A stretch of DNA of 38,855 bases from a virus. Both the position numbers and the translations under genes were made by a program. Shown here one piece after another: positions 15,106 to 23,444 of the stretch. The notes under the pieces were generated by a model that saw only the letters and a list, made by a program, of their open reading frames with translations, was not told the DNA's origin and ran no database searches. Position 1 is the first letter of the stretch, and each line of letters opens with the position of its first letter. Location: the IMG/VR virus record IMGVR_UViG_3300009285_004916, positions 1 through 38,855 of that record. One strand, written 5' to 3'.

Positions 15106-16190
15106 TAAAGCACCTCCCCCGACCAGCTCCGGCGCACGAGCCCCAACCGCTTCATCCCGGCCTGGGAGTGCGCGGGCGCCCGGCAGAGCTTCACCAGCGC
15201 GCGGGGGTTGGTCCCTTCGAGAATCACGTAGCACCCCTTCGCGACCGAGGCGGGCATGTCGGCCGGGTCCACGGTCTCGTTGTTCGCCGTGTTCCGGATC
15301 ATCGTGATCACCCGCGCGTTGGCTGCCAGATACCCCGTCGCCCGGTCGGTGTCGAGCACCGTAAGGCGGTTGTCGGTGGCGGCCCCGGCCAAGAGCTTCA
15401 CGTTATCAATCACGCCAGGACCCACGAACGCGAAGTCCGTCGCGACCAAGAGTTTCGTCGTTTCCCACCGTCCCAACGTCGGATAGAGTCGGGCGTCGTC
15501 GGCAATGAACTCATCCAGCAAGATCGTGCCCGTCGTCGTCGATACGGTATCCTGGGTGCCGAGCACCACTTGGCCGACAGAGGCATCCGCGCCGCCCGTC
15601 ATGATGATGTCGCGGGTCGCGACGTTCAGATTCCCGTTTACGTAGAGCGTGGCCGCCCCGTTGTCTTGGCGACCGAGCGCGTCCCCCTCGCTCGGAAGGT
15701 TCGCAGGCTTTGCGGACAACTCCAAACAATGCCACCGGTTCGTCTGGAGCTGCGTGCCCAGATACGCTGCCCCGCCCTGGTTGCCCCCCACGCCGATCTG
15801 GTAGTAGGTCGTCGCCCCTCCGGTGAAGTCCGACCGGAGGTAGATCCCTGTACGCACGGTGTTGGACGTGGGCGATTGAAGCTCCAAGATCGCAAACTCA
15901 TCGGCCGCCGTGGTGGAGAGTTCGACCACATTCAGATAGAACCGCGACCACGCTTCGGAGGCGGAGGCGATGTTCACGTCCCCTTCCGTGAGCGTATGAT
16001 CGTTGGCGTCGCCCAAGACGATACGCACGCAGTGCGCCCCCTGCCACGGCACCGCGGAGGACTGCGGCATCCCCGCGAGTGCGGCGTAGTTCACCACATC
16101 CAAGCGCGTCCCAGTATCGGACTCCGAGTCCCACTCCTTGACCGCCTGAAAGGTCTCGAAATTGGAGTAGTATGTGTACGGGAAGGGCAC
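15105..16190 (-). CDS. Concanavalin/LamG-like beta-sandwich virion protein
   Basis: 361 residues from a GTG at 16190 with an excellent ribosome site (GAGGAGG, 4 bases away). Residues about 1-235 have the strand order of a LamG/concanavalin-like jelly roll: W-S-R-F-Y-L-N-V, F-A-I-L-E-L, T-Y-Y-Q-I-G-V, R-W-H-C-L-E-L and a closing I-L-L-D-E-F-I-A-D. The last 120 residues form a second domain. Such domains bind glycans; likely a surface-exposed adhesion or decoration protein. Confidence 0.78.
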   Translation of the reverse strand: MPFPYTYYSNFETFQAVKEWDSESDTGTRLDVVNYAALAGMPQSSAVPWQGAHCVRIVLGDANDHTLTEGDVNIASASEAWSRFYLNVVELSTTAADEFAILELQSPTSNTVRTGIYLRSDFTGGATTYYQIGVGGNQGGAAYLGTQLQTNRWHCLELSAKPANLPSEGDALGRQDNGAATLYVNGNLNVATRDIIMTGGADASVGQVVLGTQDTVSTTTGTILLDEFIADDARLYPTLGRWETTKLLVATDFAFVGPGVIDNVKLLAGAATDNRLTVLDTDRATGYLAANARVITMIRNTANNETVDPADMPASVAKGCYVILEGTNPRALVKLCRAPAHSQAGMKRLGLVRRSWSGEVL

Positions 16191-16202
16191 GAGTCCTCCT
16201 CA

Positions 16203-16218
16203 GTCGCTATCCAGCGAC
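16203..16218 (-). other. Small perfect hairpin before a strong ribosome site
   Basis: GTCGCT-GGAT-AGCGAC on the minus strand: 6-bp stem with a four-base loop, lying between the end of the lectin-fold gene ribosome site and the next gene. It has no U-tract, so it is not a terminator in the classic sense. It could stabilise or pause the mRNA between the two genes. Confidence 0.4.
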
Positions 16219-16220
16219 CA

Positions 16221-16964
16221 TCAGGATGGCGTGAGTCCCAATCGCTTCAACGTCTCCGGGTTCTTGATCTGGCCCTTGGCCGCTCGGGCACGAAGAAGAC
16301 GGTCTCCCTCTTGCTGACGCTGACCTTCGGTCATTTTCACCATATGCTTCGCCCGAGGGTCAACCGCTTTTTGATGCTCGCGCTCCTTGATTTCCCCGAC
16401 CGCGGTGCGTGCCGTCGGGTCTCCCAACGGCCAGTTCTCTTTCGCCTGCGGCGTCATGGCGAACCCGCCGGGAATCTGCGCGTCCACCCGCGAGAACCCC
16501 GCGTACCCGCCGGGCCGGTAGGGCTCCAGGTTCGCGGCATCGGGATCGGAGGGGTCGAGCGCCAGCCGGGCGCGCTTAACGGCCAGGATCGCACGCTTCA
16601 CGCCCTTGGACCCCTCCCCGCGCTGGTACGCGCGCAACGCCCCCGCCGGGTTCCGTTTCATCACATCCAGCGGCGGCATCGCAGGACGGACCACCTCTTC
16701 CAGCACCTCGTTCGCCAGCCGATGAATGTCGTCCTTTTTCTTCCCGTCCGTGATCGGCTGGGGCACTTGGGTCGCGATCATCTGGCGGAGTTCCCGCGCC
16801 CGGCGCCCAGCCCTGGCACGGTCGCCCCCCTGCCACGCCGGAGCCCCGACCATCGCGTCCAATCGCGCGATCTCCTCCTCGTGGCTCTGGCGCACCAGAG
16901 ACCGCATCGGGTTCCGAGGCTGATCGGCCGTCAGAGATTCCAGCTTCTTCAGCGCATCACTCAT
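16221..16964 (-). CDS. Hypothetical basic helical protein
   Basis: 247 residues, highly charged, K/R- and P-rich in the second half, with phrases like M-T-P-Q-A-K-E-N-W-P-L-G. ATGA overlap at 16961-16964 sets the start, with GGAGT upstream. Unknown family; it may be a virion or assembly protein. Confidence 0.72.
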   Translation of the reverse strand: MSDALKKLESLTADQPRNPMRSLVRQSHEEEIARLDAMVGAPAWQGGDRARAGRRARELRQMIATQVPQPITDGKKKDDIHRLANEVLEEVVRPAMPPLDVMKRNPAGALRAYQRGEGSKGVKRAILAVKRARLALDPSDPDAANLEPYRPGGYAGFSRVDAQIPGGFAMTPQAKENWPLGDPTARTAVGEIKEREHQKAVDPRAKHMVKMTEGQRQQEGDRLLRARAAKGQIKNPETLKRLGLTPS

Positions 16965-17233
16965 ACCGGGACTCCTTCCATGTGTGAATCTGCCAGCGAG
17001 ACCGAGGTCAGTGGCCCGCCGGGTGGCGGAGCCGTCATCGTGTCCGGCAGCGTCGAGGCCAACCGGATCAAAAGCAGCCGGATCTCCGGCGGGGTCCACT
17101 GCCGCCCCGAGAAGTTCTGAAACTGCCAGTCGATCCGCAAGTCGTCCATCAGCGTCATCGTGAATTCCAGCACCGGAGCCGGCCCCAAGAGACGGCTTGT
17201 GTGGATCTGCATGGCGCTGCCATTGGCGCTCAT
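16961..17233 (-). CDS. Hypothetical protein (L-L-G-P motif family member B)
   Basis: 90 residues from the ATG at 17233 (ATGA junction with the membrane protein gene). It has the H-T-S-R-L-L-G-P-A-P start shared in outline with the gene at 14345-14584, then beta strands and a helix. Unknown function. Confidence 0.7.
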   Translation of the reverse strand: MSANGSAMQIHTSRLLGPAPVLEFTMTLMDDLRIDWQFQNFSGRQWTPPEIRLLLIRLASTLPDTMTAPPPGGPLTSVSLADSHMEGVPV

Positions 17234-18408
17234 CGCATAAGACCGATCGCAGCCACAAGCGCCAGGGTCGCCGTGGGCGCCACCCGAAGTGGGAAGTTGA
17301 GCGTCATCGCCGTCCCCGCCGTGAGGAGCATCCCCACAAAGAGATTGCCTCCGGTGAAAGATGGCCACACGCTCCACAGCCAGAGGCCCAAAGCCACCGC
17401 ACCGACCACGCCGTATTCATAGAACGATTCCAGGTAGTCGTTGTGCGCTTCCGAATACACTTCCCGGAGCCCCGCATGCGACATCCATTTCCGAGCATCC
17501 AACTGGAACGCCCCCGCGCCGTGCCCGATCAGCCATTCGGGCCATGTCCCACACCGGGGAAGGGTCGCTCGCCACACCGCGATCCGGCCCTTCCACGGCT
17601 TCACGATTCCCGTCAGCGCATACCACCGACCCCAATGTCCCGGCCGGAGGTCTCGGTCGGCTAAGGGCGTCTGCCACCGGAGCCAGGCGCTCGGCCCAAA
17701 CCGGTACAACGCTCCTAAGAAAAAGAAGACAACCGCCCCCGTCCACAGCGAGGGGGCCATCCAGAGCACGCCCACCGTCATGGCCAACCCCGCCACCAGG
17801 GAGTTCGACAGCAACACCCCCACGCTGAGCGTGCCCACCAGCGCCCAGTGCCAGGGCCACGGCACAAGCCCCAACGCCAACGGCGCCAGCATCGCCAGAT
17901 AGATCCCATACCCAGTCCGATGGCCCAACGTGCCGTGGATCATGCCCGCGCGCGTGGCGAGCACCCATGACCGGAGCCGGGGCCACTGGCGCCACTGAAT
18001 GACCCCCATCGCCACCTGGAGCACTCCCACCCCCAGCGCAAGCCAGAGCGCCCCCTGAAAGGCCCAGGACGGTACCTGAAGCCCCATCCAGATCCCCATC
18101 GCCACCAGCGGCCAGAGCGTGCCTCCCGCCAGCCGGGGGGTCCCCCAGCGGTAGACGAGCGTTTGGCTCTCGTCTGACCTCCCTAGCGCGAACATCGCCC
18201 ACCAGAAGGCCGAGAGCCCCGCCAGGAGCCCCAACGAGGGATGCACCGCCCCCGCGAACAGCACCCCCGTCACCAGCCGGAAGCAGTCCGCCGGGACGAC
18301 GCGGGGGGACCACACCTGCCGGGTGGGCCAGATCCAGACCGCGGCGTACACCGCTAGTGGTAACAGCGCCACCAGTCCAATCCATACCCCTCCCCATGTC
18401 GCCCCCAT
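17230..18408 (-). CDS. O-antigen ligase/polymerase-like membrane protein (Wzy_C/WaaL type)
   Basis: 392 residues with about ten to twelve hydrophobic segments. The family's periplasmic loop is visible: H-G-T-L-G-H-R-T-G-Y (158-167), G-H-G-A-G-A-F (295-301) and the hallmark A-H-N-D-Y-L-E (321-327) followed by E-x-G-V-V-G (331-336). Known members join or polymerise O-antigen units in the periplasm of Gram-negative bacteria. A phage copy could change the host surface to block other phages, as the D3 phage polymerase does in Pseudomonas. Its place between structural genes would give late expression, which is odd for lysogenic conversion. It is coupled to the gene at 16961 by an ATGA overlap. Confidence 0.86.
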   Translation of the reverse strand: MGATWGGVWIGLVALLPLAVYAAVWIWPTRQVWSPRVVPADCFRLVTGVLFAGAVHPSLGLLAGLSAFWWAMFALGRSDESQTLVYRWGTPRLAGGTLWPLVAMGIWMGLQVPSWAFQGALWLALGVGVLQVAMGVIQWRQWPRLRSWVLATRAGMIHGTLGHRTGYGIYLAMLAPLALGLVPWPWHWALVGTLSVGVLLSNSLVAGLAMTVGVLWMAPSLWTGAVVFFFLGALYRFGPSAWLRWQTPLADRDLRPGHWGRWYALTGIVKPWKGRIAVWRATLPRCGTWPEWLIGHGAGAFQLDARKWMSHAGLREVYSEAHNDYLESFYEYGVVGAVALGLWLWSVWPSFTGGNLFVGMLLTAGTAMTLNFPLRVAPTATLALVAAIGLMR

Positions 18409-18431
18409 CCCGGTGCTCCCGAGTCATCACG

Positions 18432-19430
18432 TTACGTGGTGGTCGTCACCGGGACGTTGGCCTGTCCGTGCCCACCCATCACGAGGTTATCCGCGAGACC
18501 CAGCGAGATCGCCTGCGTGCCGAATCCGTCGAACACCGTCGCGAAGGTTGCCGTGTTCCGCGTGAACCGAGAGTTCGTGATGGAGAGTGAGTCTGCCGTG
18601 TCCGCCGCGTAGTTATGCTGCGGCCCCGACACGCAGACCGTCATCGTGCCCGAGGATGTCCACACGCAGGCGTCCATCAGGGACTGATCCACGCTCGTCG
18701 CCACCGCCACGGGGGTCGCCCACGTGCCCGCGTCGTTGTGGAACGTCAGATGCTGGGCGCGCACGGAACAGGTCGCCAGCAGCAGCGCCTCCCCGTTGGC
18801 CCCGTTCGACCAGAACGTGATGCGCTCCAGATAGGCGGTCGCTTCCGCCGAGATCGAGGTGCCCATCCGGGCGGTCCCGGTGCCCCCGCGCCGGTTGGCG
18901 AAGTCGATCCCTCGGTTGTCGCGGGAGATCGCGTCGTTATATCGCATGTCCACGAAGAGATCGTGGAAATGGAGATTGTCGAGCGCGCCGGCGGTCTGGA
19001 AGCTGACTGTCGAGGTCCCGCCTTCGCCCACGAGCGTGAGATACCCCAGTTCCACGTTGGACGCCGTGATATTGATGAGTTCGTCGGCGGTCCCGCTGAT
19101 CGAGAGCGTCGAGAGTGGACGCAGCCCGACGCCGCCGTAATACGCCTGCATGCCCACTACGCTCACGCCCGCGACGTCCAGATCCTGGGTCGCCGTGACC
19201 GTGTGGGTGCCCGCTAAGAGGAGAATGGTGTCCCCAGCGTTGGCCGTGCATGACGCCATCGCGCTGTTGATCGTGCGCTTGGCGCGGTTGGGCGCCAGCC
19301 CGTCGTTATCGTCGGAGGCCGAATACGTCCGTCCGTCGATCACGTAGGACGCGGCCGGAGCGACGAAGAACACCCGGCCCTGGCGGGCGGGGACGCTCCC
19401 CCACATCGTGCCGTATTTGGTCAAGAACAT
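18432..19430 (-). CDS. Right-handed beta-helix protein near the capsid genes
   Basis: 332 residues. After a 25-residue lead, the phrases Y-V-I-D-G-R-T-Y-S-A-S-D-D-N-D-G and T-I-L-L-L-A-G-T-H-T-V are the standard cap of a parallel beta-helix, followed by coils such as L-I-N-I-T-A-S-N-V-E-L. A strong ribosome site (GAGGAGAGG) precedes the ATG at 19430. The location close to the capsid genes suggests a head- or neck-attached spike, while the fold suggests polysaccharide binding or cleavage. Confidence 0.8.
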   Translation of the reverse strand: MFLTKYGTMWGSVPARQGRVFFVAPAASYVIDGRTYSASDDNDGLAPNRAKRTINSAMASCTANAGDTILLLAGTHTVTATQDLDVAGVSVVGMQAYYGGVGLRPLSTLSISGTADELINITASNVELGYLTLVGEGGTSTVSFQTAGALDNLHFHDLFVDMRYNDAISRDNRGIDFANRRGGTGTARMGTSISAEATAYLERITFWSNGANGEALLLATCSVRAQHLTFHNDAGTWATPVAVATSVDQSLMDACVWTSSGTMTVCVSGPQHNYAADTADSLSITNSRFTRNTATFATVFDGFGTQAISLGLADNLVMGGHGQANVPVTTTT

Positions 19431-19496
19431 GTGGCCCTCTCCTCATTCACGCCGGGAACAGCTCCGGTGCCCTGGAGGCCCAGCGAATTCCTGTGT
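19431..19496 (-). promoter_or_regulatory. Intergenic spacer carrying the GAGGAGAGG ribosome site
   Basis: 66 bases without a gene. Apart from the strong purine-rich ribosome site for the beta-helix gene, no promoter or hairpin is evident. Confidence 0.4.
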
Positions 19497-19712
19497 TTAC
19501 GGCAAGCCCATCTTTTTTGGATGGGAATGCAGAATGGGCGACTTCGCTTTCCGGTTCCAGCCGACTGACCCACCCGGGCCGGCGCTCGGCCAGTTCGTGG
19601 TGGTCTCCGAGACCGCGCCGCCAGACGGCTTTGACCCTTTCCGAGCCGCAGGCGGTTTCGACAGCGCCCGTGTCTTGCGCTCGCTGAACTCGCTATAGAA
19701 CCTACTTGCCAT
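19497..19712 (-). CDS. Hypothetical small basic protein
   Basis: 71 residues; ATG at 19712 with GAAAGGGAAG upstream. It overlaps the preceding gene by 11 bases. Lys/Arg/Ser/Pro-rich, probably disordered; may bind DNA or the capsid. Confidence 0.68.
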   Translation of the reverse strand: MASRFYSEFSERKTRALSKPPAARKGSKPSGGAVSETTTNWPSAGPGGSVGWNRKAKSPILHSHPKKMGLP

Positions 19713-19839
19713 ACCGCTTCCCTTTCTTCGTGGCCACTTTCTGGGCGGACCCATGCGATAACCCGGTGGCGTGGGCGTAGTTCTTGTGAACGGGCCAGCC
19801 CTTCCCGGGCGCTTTCATCTCCCCGTGTCCGTGCTTCAT
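19702..19839 (-). CDS. 45-residue basic protein
   Basis: ATG at 19839 overlaps the upstream stop as ATGA and has AAAGGA about 9 bases away. The product is rich in Lys, His and Gly with a very basic C-terminal tail (K-K-G-K-R). No family recognised. Exact junctions on both sides support it. Confidence 0.72.
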   Translation of the reverse strand: MKHGHGEMKAPGKGWPVHKNYAHATGLSHGSAQKVATKKGKRYGK

Positions 19840-20024
19840 CCTCGGTATCCTTTCTTCTTGGAGGGCCGACCGCCCCCGGCGATAAGCCCGAAGAGCCCAC
19901 GCTGCTTCTCTGTGAGCGAGTGGCCGCGCGCTTCGCCCTCGCGGAGCATCGTCTTCGCTTTCGATCGACTGAGACGGGCGGGGGAATGCGACACCACCGC
20001 CCGCCCCAGCATGACTTCGGGCAT
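19836..20024 (-). CDS. Small capsid-adjacent protein
   Basis: 62 residues starting at the ATG at 20024 in a TGATG junction with the capsid gene. The core E-G-x-A-R-G-H-S-L-T-E-K-Q-R-G-L-F-G-L-I-A-G-G recalls a common small phage protein that often lies beside capsid genes. Function unknown. Confidence 0.78.
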   Translation of the reverse strand: MPEVMLGRAVVSHSPARLSRSKAKTMLREGEARGHSLTEKQRGLFGLIAGGGRPSKKKGYRG

Positions 20025-20953
20025 CACGACACCTGTGAAGCCAGAATCCAGCGCCAGTCGCCGTAGCCCAGCGAATGCCGCCCGTAGAGACGCCATTTCC
20101 CGATAATGGTGTCGAGCTCTTCCACCATCGCGAACTCGGCGTCGATGCGCTGCACCCACTTGAGGAACCGCTTCATCAGGCTCGTGTCGTAGAGGAACCA
20201 GTTGTTGACGTCGTTGAGATAGATCCAGTCGGAGGTCTTGTAGCGCCCTCGGTTGATGTTGGCGTTGTTGTTCGCGGTGTCGGGCTTGCCCTCCGACTGC
20301 GTGATCTCGTAGGCATCGCCCTCCAGATCCGGCGGGATGAGCAACCCGTCGGGCATGAAGGAGGCGATGTTCCCGCGGTCGTCCCGGAAGTTCCGGAACT
20401 GGATGCGGGCCGCCTGGAGCGCCACCGCTGTCAGGCTGGAGGTCGTGAGGTTGTCGAACCCCGTGGCCGTCGAGACGCCCGCCGCGCGCGTGGTGTGGCT
20501 GTCCGAGCAGAGAGCAACGGCATCGCCGCCGGTTTGCCACGTGGTGTCCACAGAAAACGCGTTGTTGAAGGTCGAGGCGGCGTGCTTCTGGCGCGTGCGG
20601 GCATAGGCCTGGGCCAACCCGCGGGGCTTATCGTCGATGATCCCGAACTGGGCATCGTCGAAGAGCTTGCGCTCGATCTGGAGGCCCGAGGCGTACTCCT
20701 TATGGGTCAGCGTGGTATCGTACCCTTCGTTCACGTCGTCGAAAACGACCGAGCCCGTGAACTCCGGCACGTCGCCGAATGTCCCCATCTGAGACATCCG
20801 GTAGGTGTCCTTGGTCGGGGAATCCCCGCCCGTGACGACGGTGTAAAAGTCGCCGATCCGGTCGGGTTCCTGCGCGTACTCGTCGTTGAAGATGACCGCG
20901 AACCGGGGATCGAGGACGTCCGGGAACGCGGTCGATCGGAGAGGGACTGGCAT
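20024..20953 (-). CDS. Major capsid protein (HK97 fold, gpT-like)
   Basis: 309 residues, with an excellent ribosome site (GGAGGAG) before the ATG at 20953. The sequence has the long N-terminal arm and helix, a Y-A-S-G-L-Q-I-E-R-K E-loop-like region (about 88-97), an L-C-S-D-S-H-T-T segment near 148-155 and a P-D-G-L-L-I-P-P-D-L strand, as in Mu gpT-like HK97-fold capsid proteins. Its position right after the scaffold and decoration-like genes, and its length, support the call. Confidence 0.85.
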   Translation of the reverse strand: MPVPLRSTAFPDVLDPRFAVIFNDEYAQEPDRIGDFYTVVTGGDSPTKDTYRMSQMGTFGDVPEFTGSVVFDDVNEGYDTTLTHKEYASGLQIERKLFDDAQFGIIDDKPRGLAQAYARTRQKHAASTFNNAFSVDTTWQTGGDAVALCSDSHTTRAAGVSTATGFDNLTTSSLTAVALQAARIQFRNFRDDRGNIASFMPDGLLIPPDLEGDAYEITQSEGKPDTANNNANINRGRYKTSDWIYLNDVNNWFLYDTSLMKRFLKWVQRIDAEFAMVEELDTIIGKWRLYGRHSLGYGDWRWILASQVS

Positions 20954-20968
20954 GTGTGATCTCCTCCG

Positions 20969-21685
20969 TTACGTGGTTTCGCGCCAGATGTGGTCGTCGA
21001 ACAACGCGTACACGAATGACTGGCGTCGCGCGTGCGAGACCGACGCGGAATCGAACTCCAAGTCGAACACGCGGAGATCGGCTCCGGTGCCGACGGCAAT
21101 GTCCTGGCGGCCTTCTTGAAGGTTCGTCGTGAGGTTGATGTTGTCGCCCACGACGTCGGCGGGCGTCCACGGCACCGCAATGAACTGATCGCCGGCCGCG
21201 ATGTCGTTCAGGAACGGGACCGTCACCGTGTAGACGGTGGCCGAGGTGGTCGTGATCTTCCGGCTCTGGCCGAGGTTGGCGCCACTGACGCACGCAATCG
21301 TCCCCTCGTCCTTTTCCTCCGAGTTCGGGGCATCGTCGCCCGTCGTGATGGTGATGCCCGTCCCCGCGGTATTGGCCGCGGAGTTGGTCGTCACTTGGAG
21401 CTGCGTTCCCGCCGTCGTCGTCCGCCCCATCCGAATCCGGAGCACCGCATCGGGGTTCACGAGGAGCGATACGACCGCTTCGGCGTCGCCCTGCGTGGTG
21501 GAATAGGTGGTCGTATCCATCGAGAGCCCCACCTGGTCCGCGGCCGTCGTCGCGAGTCCCAGGACGACCCCGGCCCCGCCGTCCGCCGTGATCGTGGCGT
21601 AGCCGCCCACCGCGGCAAACGTGGACGCGGACTTGTACCGCTTGATTATCGGAGCGCCTCCGCTCAGAAGGTAGGCGAGATTCAT
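20969..21685 (-). CDS. Capsid decoration or head protein candidate
   Basis: 238 residues from the ATG at 21685 (ATGA junction). The whole protein is Thr/Ala/Gly-rich beta sequence with phrases like G-G-Y-A-T-I-T-A-D-G-G-A-G-V. It lies directly upstream of the capsid gene in the operon, where phages often encode a decoration protein or head fibre. Assigned by position and composition. Confidence 0.72.
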   Translation of the reverse strand: MNLAYLLSGGAPIIKRYKSASTFAAVGGYATITADGGAGVVLGLATTAADQVGLSMDTTTYSTTQGDAEAVVSLLVNPDAVLRIRMGRTTTAGTQLQVTTNSAANTAGTGITITTGDDAPNSEEKDEGTIACVSGANLGQSRKITTTSATVYTVTVPFLNDIAAGDQFIAVPWTPADVVGDNINLTTNLQEGRQDIAVGTGADLRVFDLEFDSASVSHARRQSFVYALFDDHIWRETT

Positions 21686-22071
21686 CGAGCATTCTCCCGG
21701 GCCAGCTCGTGGCCCCGCCCCCACCGCCCCTTGCCGGAGCGATGAGGAAAGTGGCCCACGAACGCCTGATCGGCGCCGTGGACGAAGTTGTGGCACTTCA
21801 CGTAGTTCGCGTTGCATCCTAAACAGCGAGCGATGGACCACCGATAGAACGGCTGAACCCACCGCTCGTAGCCGTATTTCTTGGGATTGAACTTGCCGAC
21901 GCAGCCGTCGCAGAGGGTGATGAATTTCTTCAGTTCCGCTTGGTCCGTGAGCCACCCGCCGGGGACGCGCCCTCCCGGGCGCCCCCGATCCTCCCAACTG
22001 CCCACCTCGCGCCGCACCGACTGACGAGGCGTCAATCCCGTCACCGGCACCAACACGAGCGGATGGCCCAT
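21682..22071 (-). CDS. Zinc-binding small protein in the head operon
   Basis: 129 residues. C-D-G-C (54-57), C-L-G-C (83-86) and a following C-H-N-F-V-H stretch suggest a zinc site. ATG at 22071 forms a TAATG junction with the scaffold gene. No enzyme motif; possibly an assembly factor. Confidence 0.74.
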   Translation of the reverse strand: MGHPLVLVPVTGLTPRQSVRREVGSWEDRGRPGGRVPGGWLTDQAELKKFITLCDGCVGKFNPKKYGYERWVQPFYRWSIARCLGCNANYVKCHNFVHGADQAFVGHFPHRSGKGRWGRGHELARENAR

Positions 22072-22874
22072 TACTTGACCTCGTAGCCCTGGTTCTGCAA
22101 CCGCAGACGCCCGGCCGCCCGAGGCGGCTTGTAGGCTTTGAACTCTGTGAGCCGCTGCTCGGGCGTGTAGTGCATCTGATCCCAGAATTCCACCAGATAC
22201 TGTGGGGCGCCCTTCAGCGGGTCCTGGGTTCCGGACGCGGCCCCACCGCCGCTCGACCGGCCTTCGATGCCCCCGCCGCTCCCCGCCGCCTGGCGGCTCG
22301 CGTCCTGCTGCCGTTGGGTGGATTCCACGCGCTCCGGGGTGCCATACACCTCTCGCAGCGCCCGGCGCGCCAACCGGGGATCGGTCCCGACCCAGCCGGT
22401 TTCCCGCTGGATCTGACGGGCCGCAGACAGCACCCGCGCGTCTCCCAGGGCATCGGGCTTGGCGGTGAGATACCGGTCCACCTCACCCTGCGCGTCCTGC
22501 GCCAGTTGACGCGACTCCCACTCCTGCGTCATCTGCTGGCGCCCTTCCTGCACCCGCTGGTAGGCCAACTGATCGGCCATCGCGGCGGGCGTGATGCGCC
22601 CCGCGTCCACCATCGCTTGCAACTGCGGTGGCGTGTAGGTGGCCGGCGGGGAGGGCGCAGTGCGCTGCTTCTGGACATCCGCCAACTGTTGCTCCAGCAA
22701 CTCGGCCCGCGCCTTCGCGGCCTTCATCTCACCGTAGACTTCATTGAACCGGACCCCGCCCTCGGCGAGCGGGTGCGTCTGGGTCTGACCACTTTCTGCG
22801 GTCGATTGACCACTTTCAGTGGTCGATCCCTCTGCGGCCGTCTGCGTCGTCTCTGTCGTGGATTCGTCAGCCAT
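22071..22874 (-). CDS. Capsid scaffolding protein candidate
   Basis: 267 residues, charged and Gln/Glu-rich, with predicted coiled coil near 45-70 and a Gly/Ser-rich linker before a conserved-looking helical C-terminus (Q-Y-L-V-E-F-W-D-Q-M). Such acidic N-terminus, coiled-coil and basic C-terminus arrangements upstream of the capsid gene are typical of scaffolds. Start ATG at 22874 follows AAGGGAG; the frame opens 58 codons further upstream but that part has no ribosome site and overlaps the terminator. Confidence 0.76.
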   Translation of the reverse strand: MADESTTETTQTAAEGSTTESGQSTAESGQTQTHPLAEGGVRFNEVYGEMKAAKARAELLEQQLADVQKQRTAPSPPATYTPPQLQAMVDAGRITPAAMADQLAYQRVQEGRQQMTQEWESRQLAQDAQGEVDRYLTAKPDALGDARVLSAARQIQRETGWVGTDPRLARRALREVYGTPERVESTQRQQDASRQAAGSGGGIEGRSSGGGAASGTQDPLKGAPQYLVEFWDQMHYTPEQRLTEFKAYKPPRAAGRLRLQNQGYEVK

Positions 22875-23093
22875 TTCTTTCTCCCTTCGCGCCTTTCTCG
22901 GTGGCGGCCCGTTGGCCACTCCAGCACGTCTTTCCGTGGTGTCACTCCCCGGCGACGGGAGACGTCTCGCCTGAGCCCAAACAAAAACGGCCCAATCCAC
23001 CGCACCGTGCACGGTGAACCGGGCCGCCTTGTCGGCGTTCGCCCCCATCCGGTGGCCGCCGGACGGGTGGGCAATCCGTGAATCGCGTTTAGT
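22875..23093 (-). promoter_or_regulatory. 219-base intergenic region between the portal-side and capsid-side genes
   Basis: The longest untranslated gap in the structural region. It holds a rho-independent terminator (22980-23027), further small inverted repeats (for example AGACGTCT near 22961-22968) and the scaffold ribosome site. No clear sigma-70 promoter was found in it on the minus strand; if capsid genes have their own promoter it is phage-specific or sigma-variant. Confidence 0.6.
22980..23027 (-). terminator. Rho-independent terminator
   Basis: Read on the minus strand: CGGCCC (23026-23021), a loop region that itself contains the palindrome ACCGTGCACGGT, then GGGCCG (22993-22988), followed by TTTTTGTTT. 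A GC-rich stem with a T-run is the expected shape. It lies about 70-115 bases after the stop of the gene at 23094 and so would end transcripts from the terminase/portal side. Confidence 0.75.
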
Positions 23094-23444
23094 CTATGGA
23101 GTCTCCTCCGGGGCTGTCAAGATCTGCGCCGCGTCCCGGATCAAGGCCAGCACCGCCTGGTAGACATGCACTTCCGCCTGGAGTCCCCGGGCGCGCATCT
23201 TCTGCTCCGTGATGGCGTCTCCCAACGCGTTCCCGTACACGATCTCCCGGGCCAACGCCTCGTGCTGGCGGGTGGCGGCTTCCAAGCGCTCGGCCACCTG
23301 CCGCCGGTACCACTCCCAGCCGGGGTGGGTGAGGAGTTCTTCCTGGTGCGCCGTCTCGATGTCGGCCTGGATCTCGCGGGCGAGACGGGCGGACGCGTTC
23401 AGTTTCTGAACACGGGAGAGATATTCGTGAACGAGTTCGGCCAT
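23094..23444 (-). CDS. Hypothetical helical protein
   Basis: 116 residues, almost all predicted helix with heptad spacing (L-N-A-S-A-R-L-A-R-E-I-Q). The ATG at 23444 is one base from the preceding stop. Lies between portal and scaffold, where phages often encode head-assembly factors; no family recognised. The rho-independent terminator follows it. Confidence 0.76.
   Translation of the reverse strand: MAELVHEYLSRVQKLNASARLAREIQADIETAHQEELLTHPGWEWYRRQVAERLEAATRQHEALAREIVYGNALGDAITEQKMRARGLQAEVHVYQAVLALIRDAAQILTAPEETP

Noticed and set aside
15093-17120. 675-codon plus-strand open frame
   Set aside because: Antisense to three well-supported minus-strand genes with coupled junctions.
22789-22841. 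Duplicated GACCACTTTC...GGTCGAT bases as an operator
   Set aside because: They lie inside the scaffold coding sequence and encode a repeated T/S-E-S-G-Q segment, so protein repetition explains them, although one copy forms a 7-bp hairpin.
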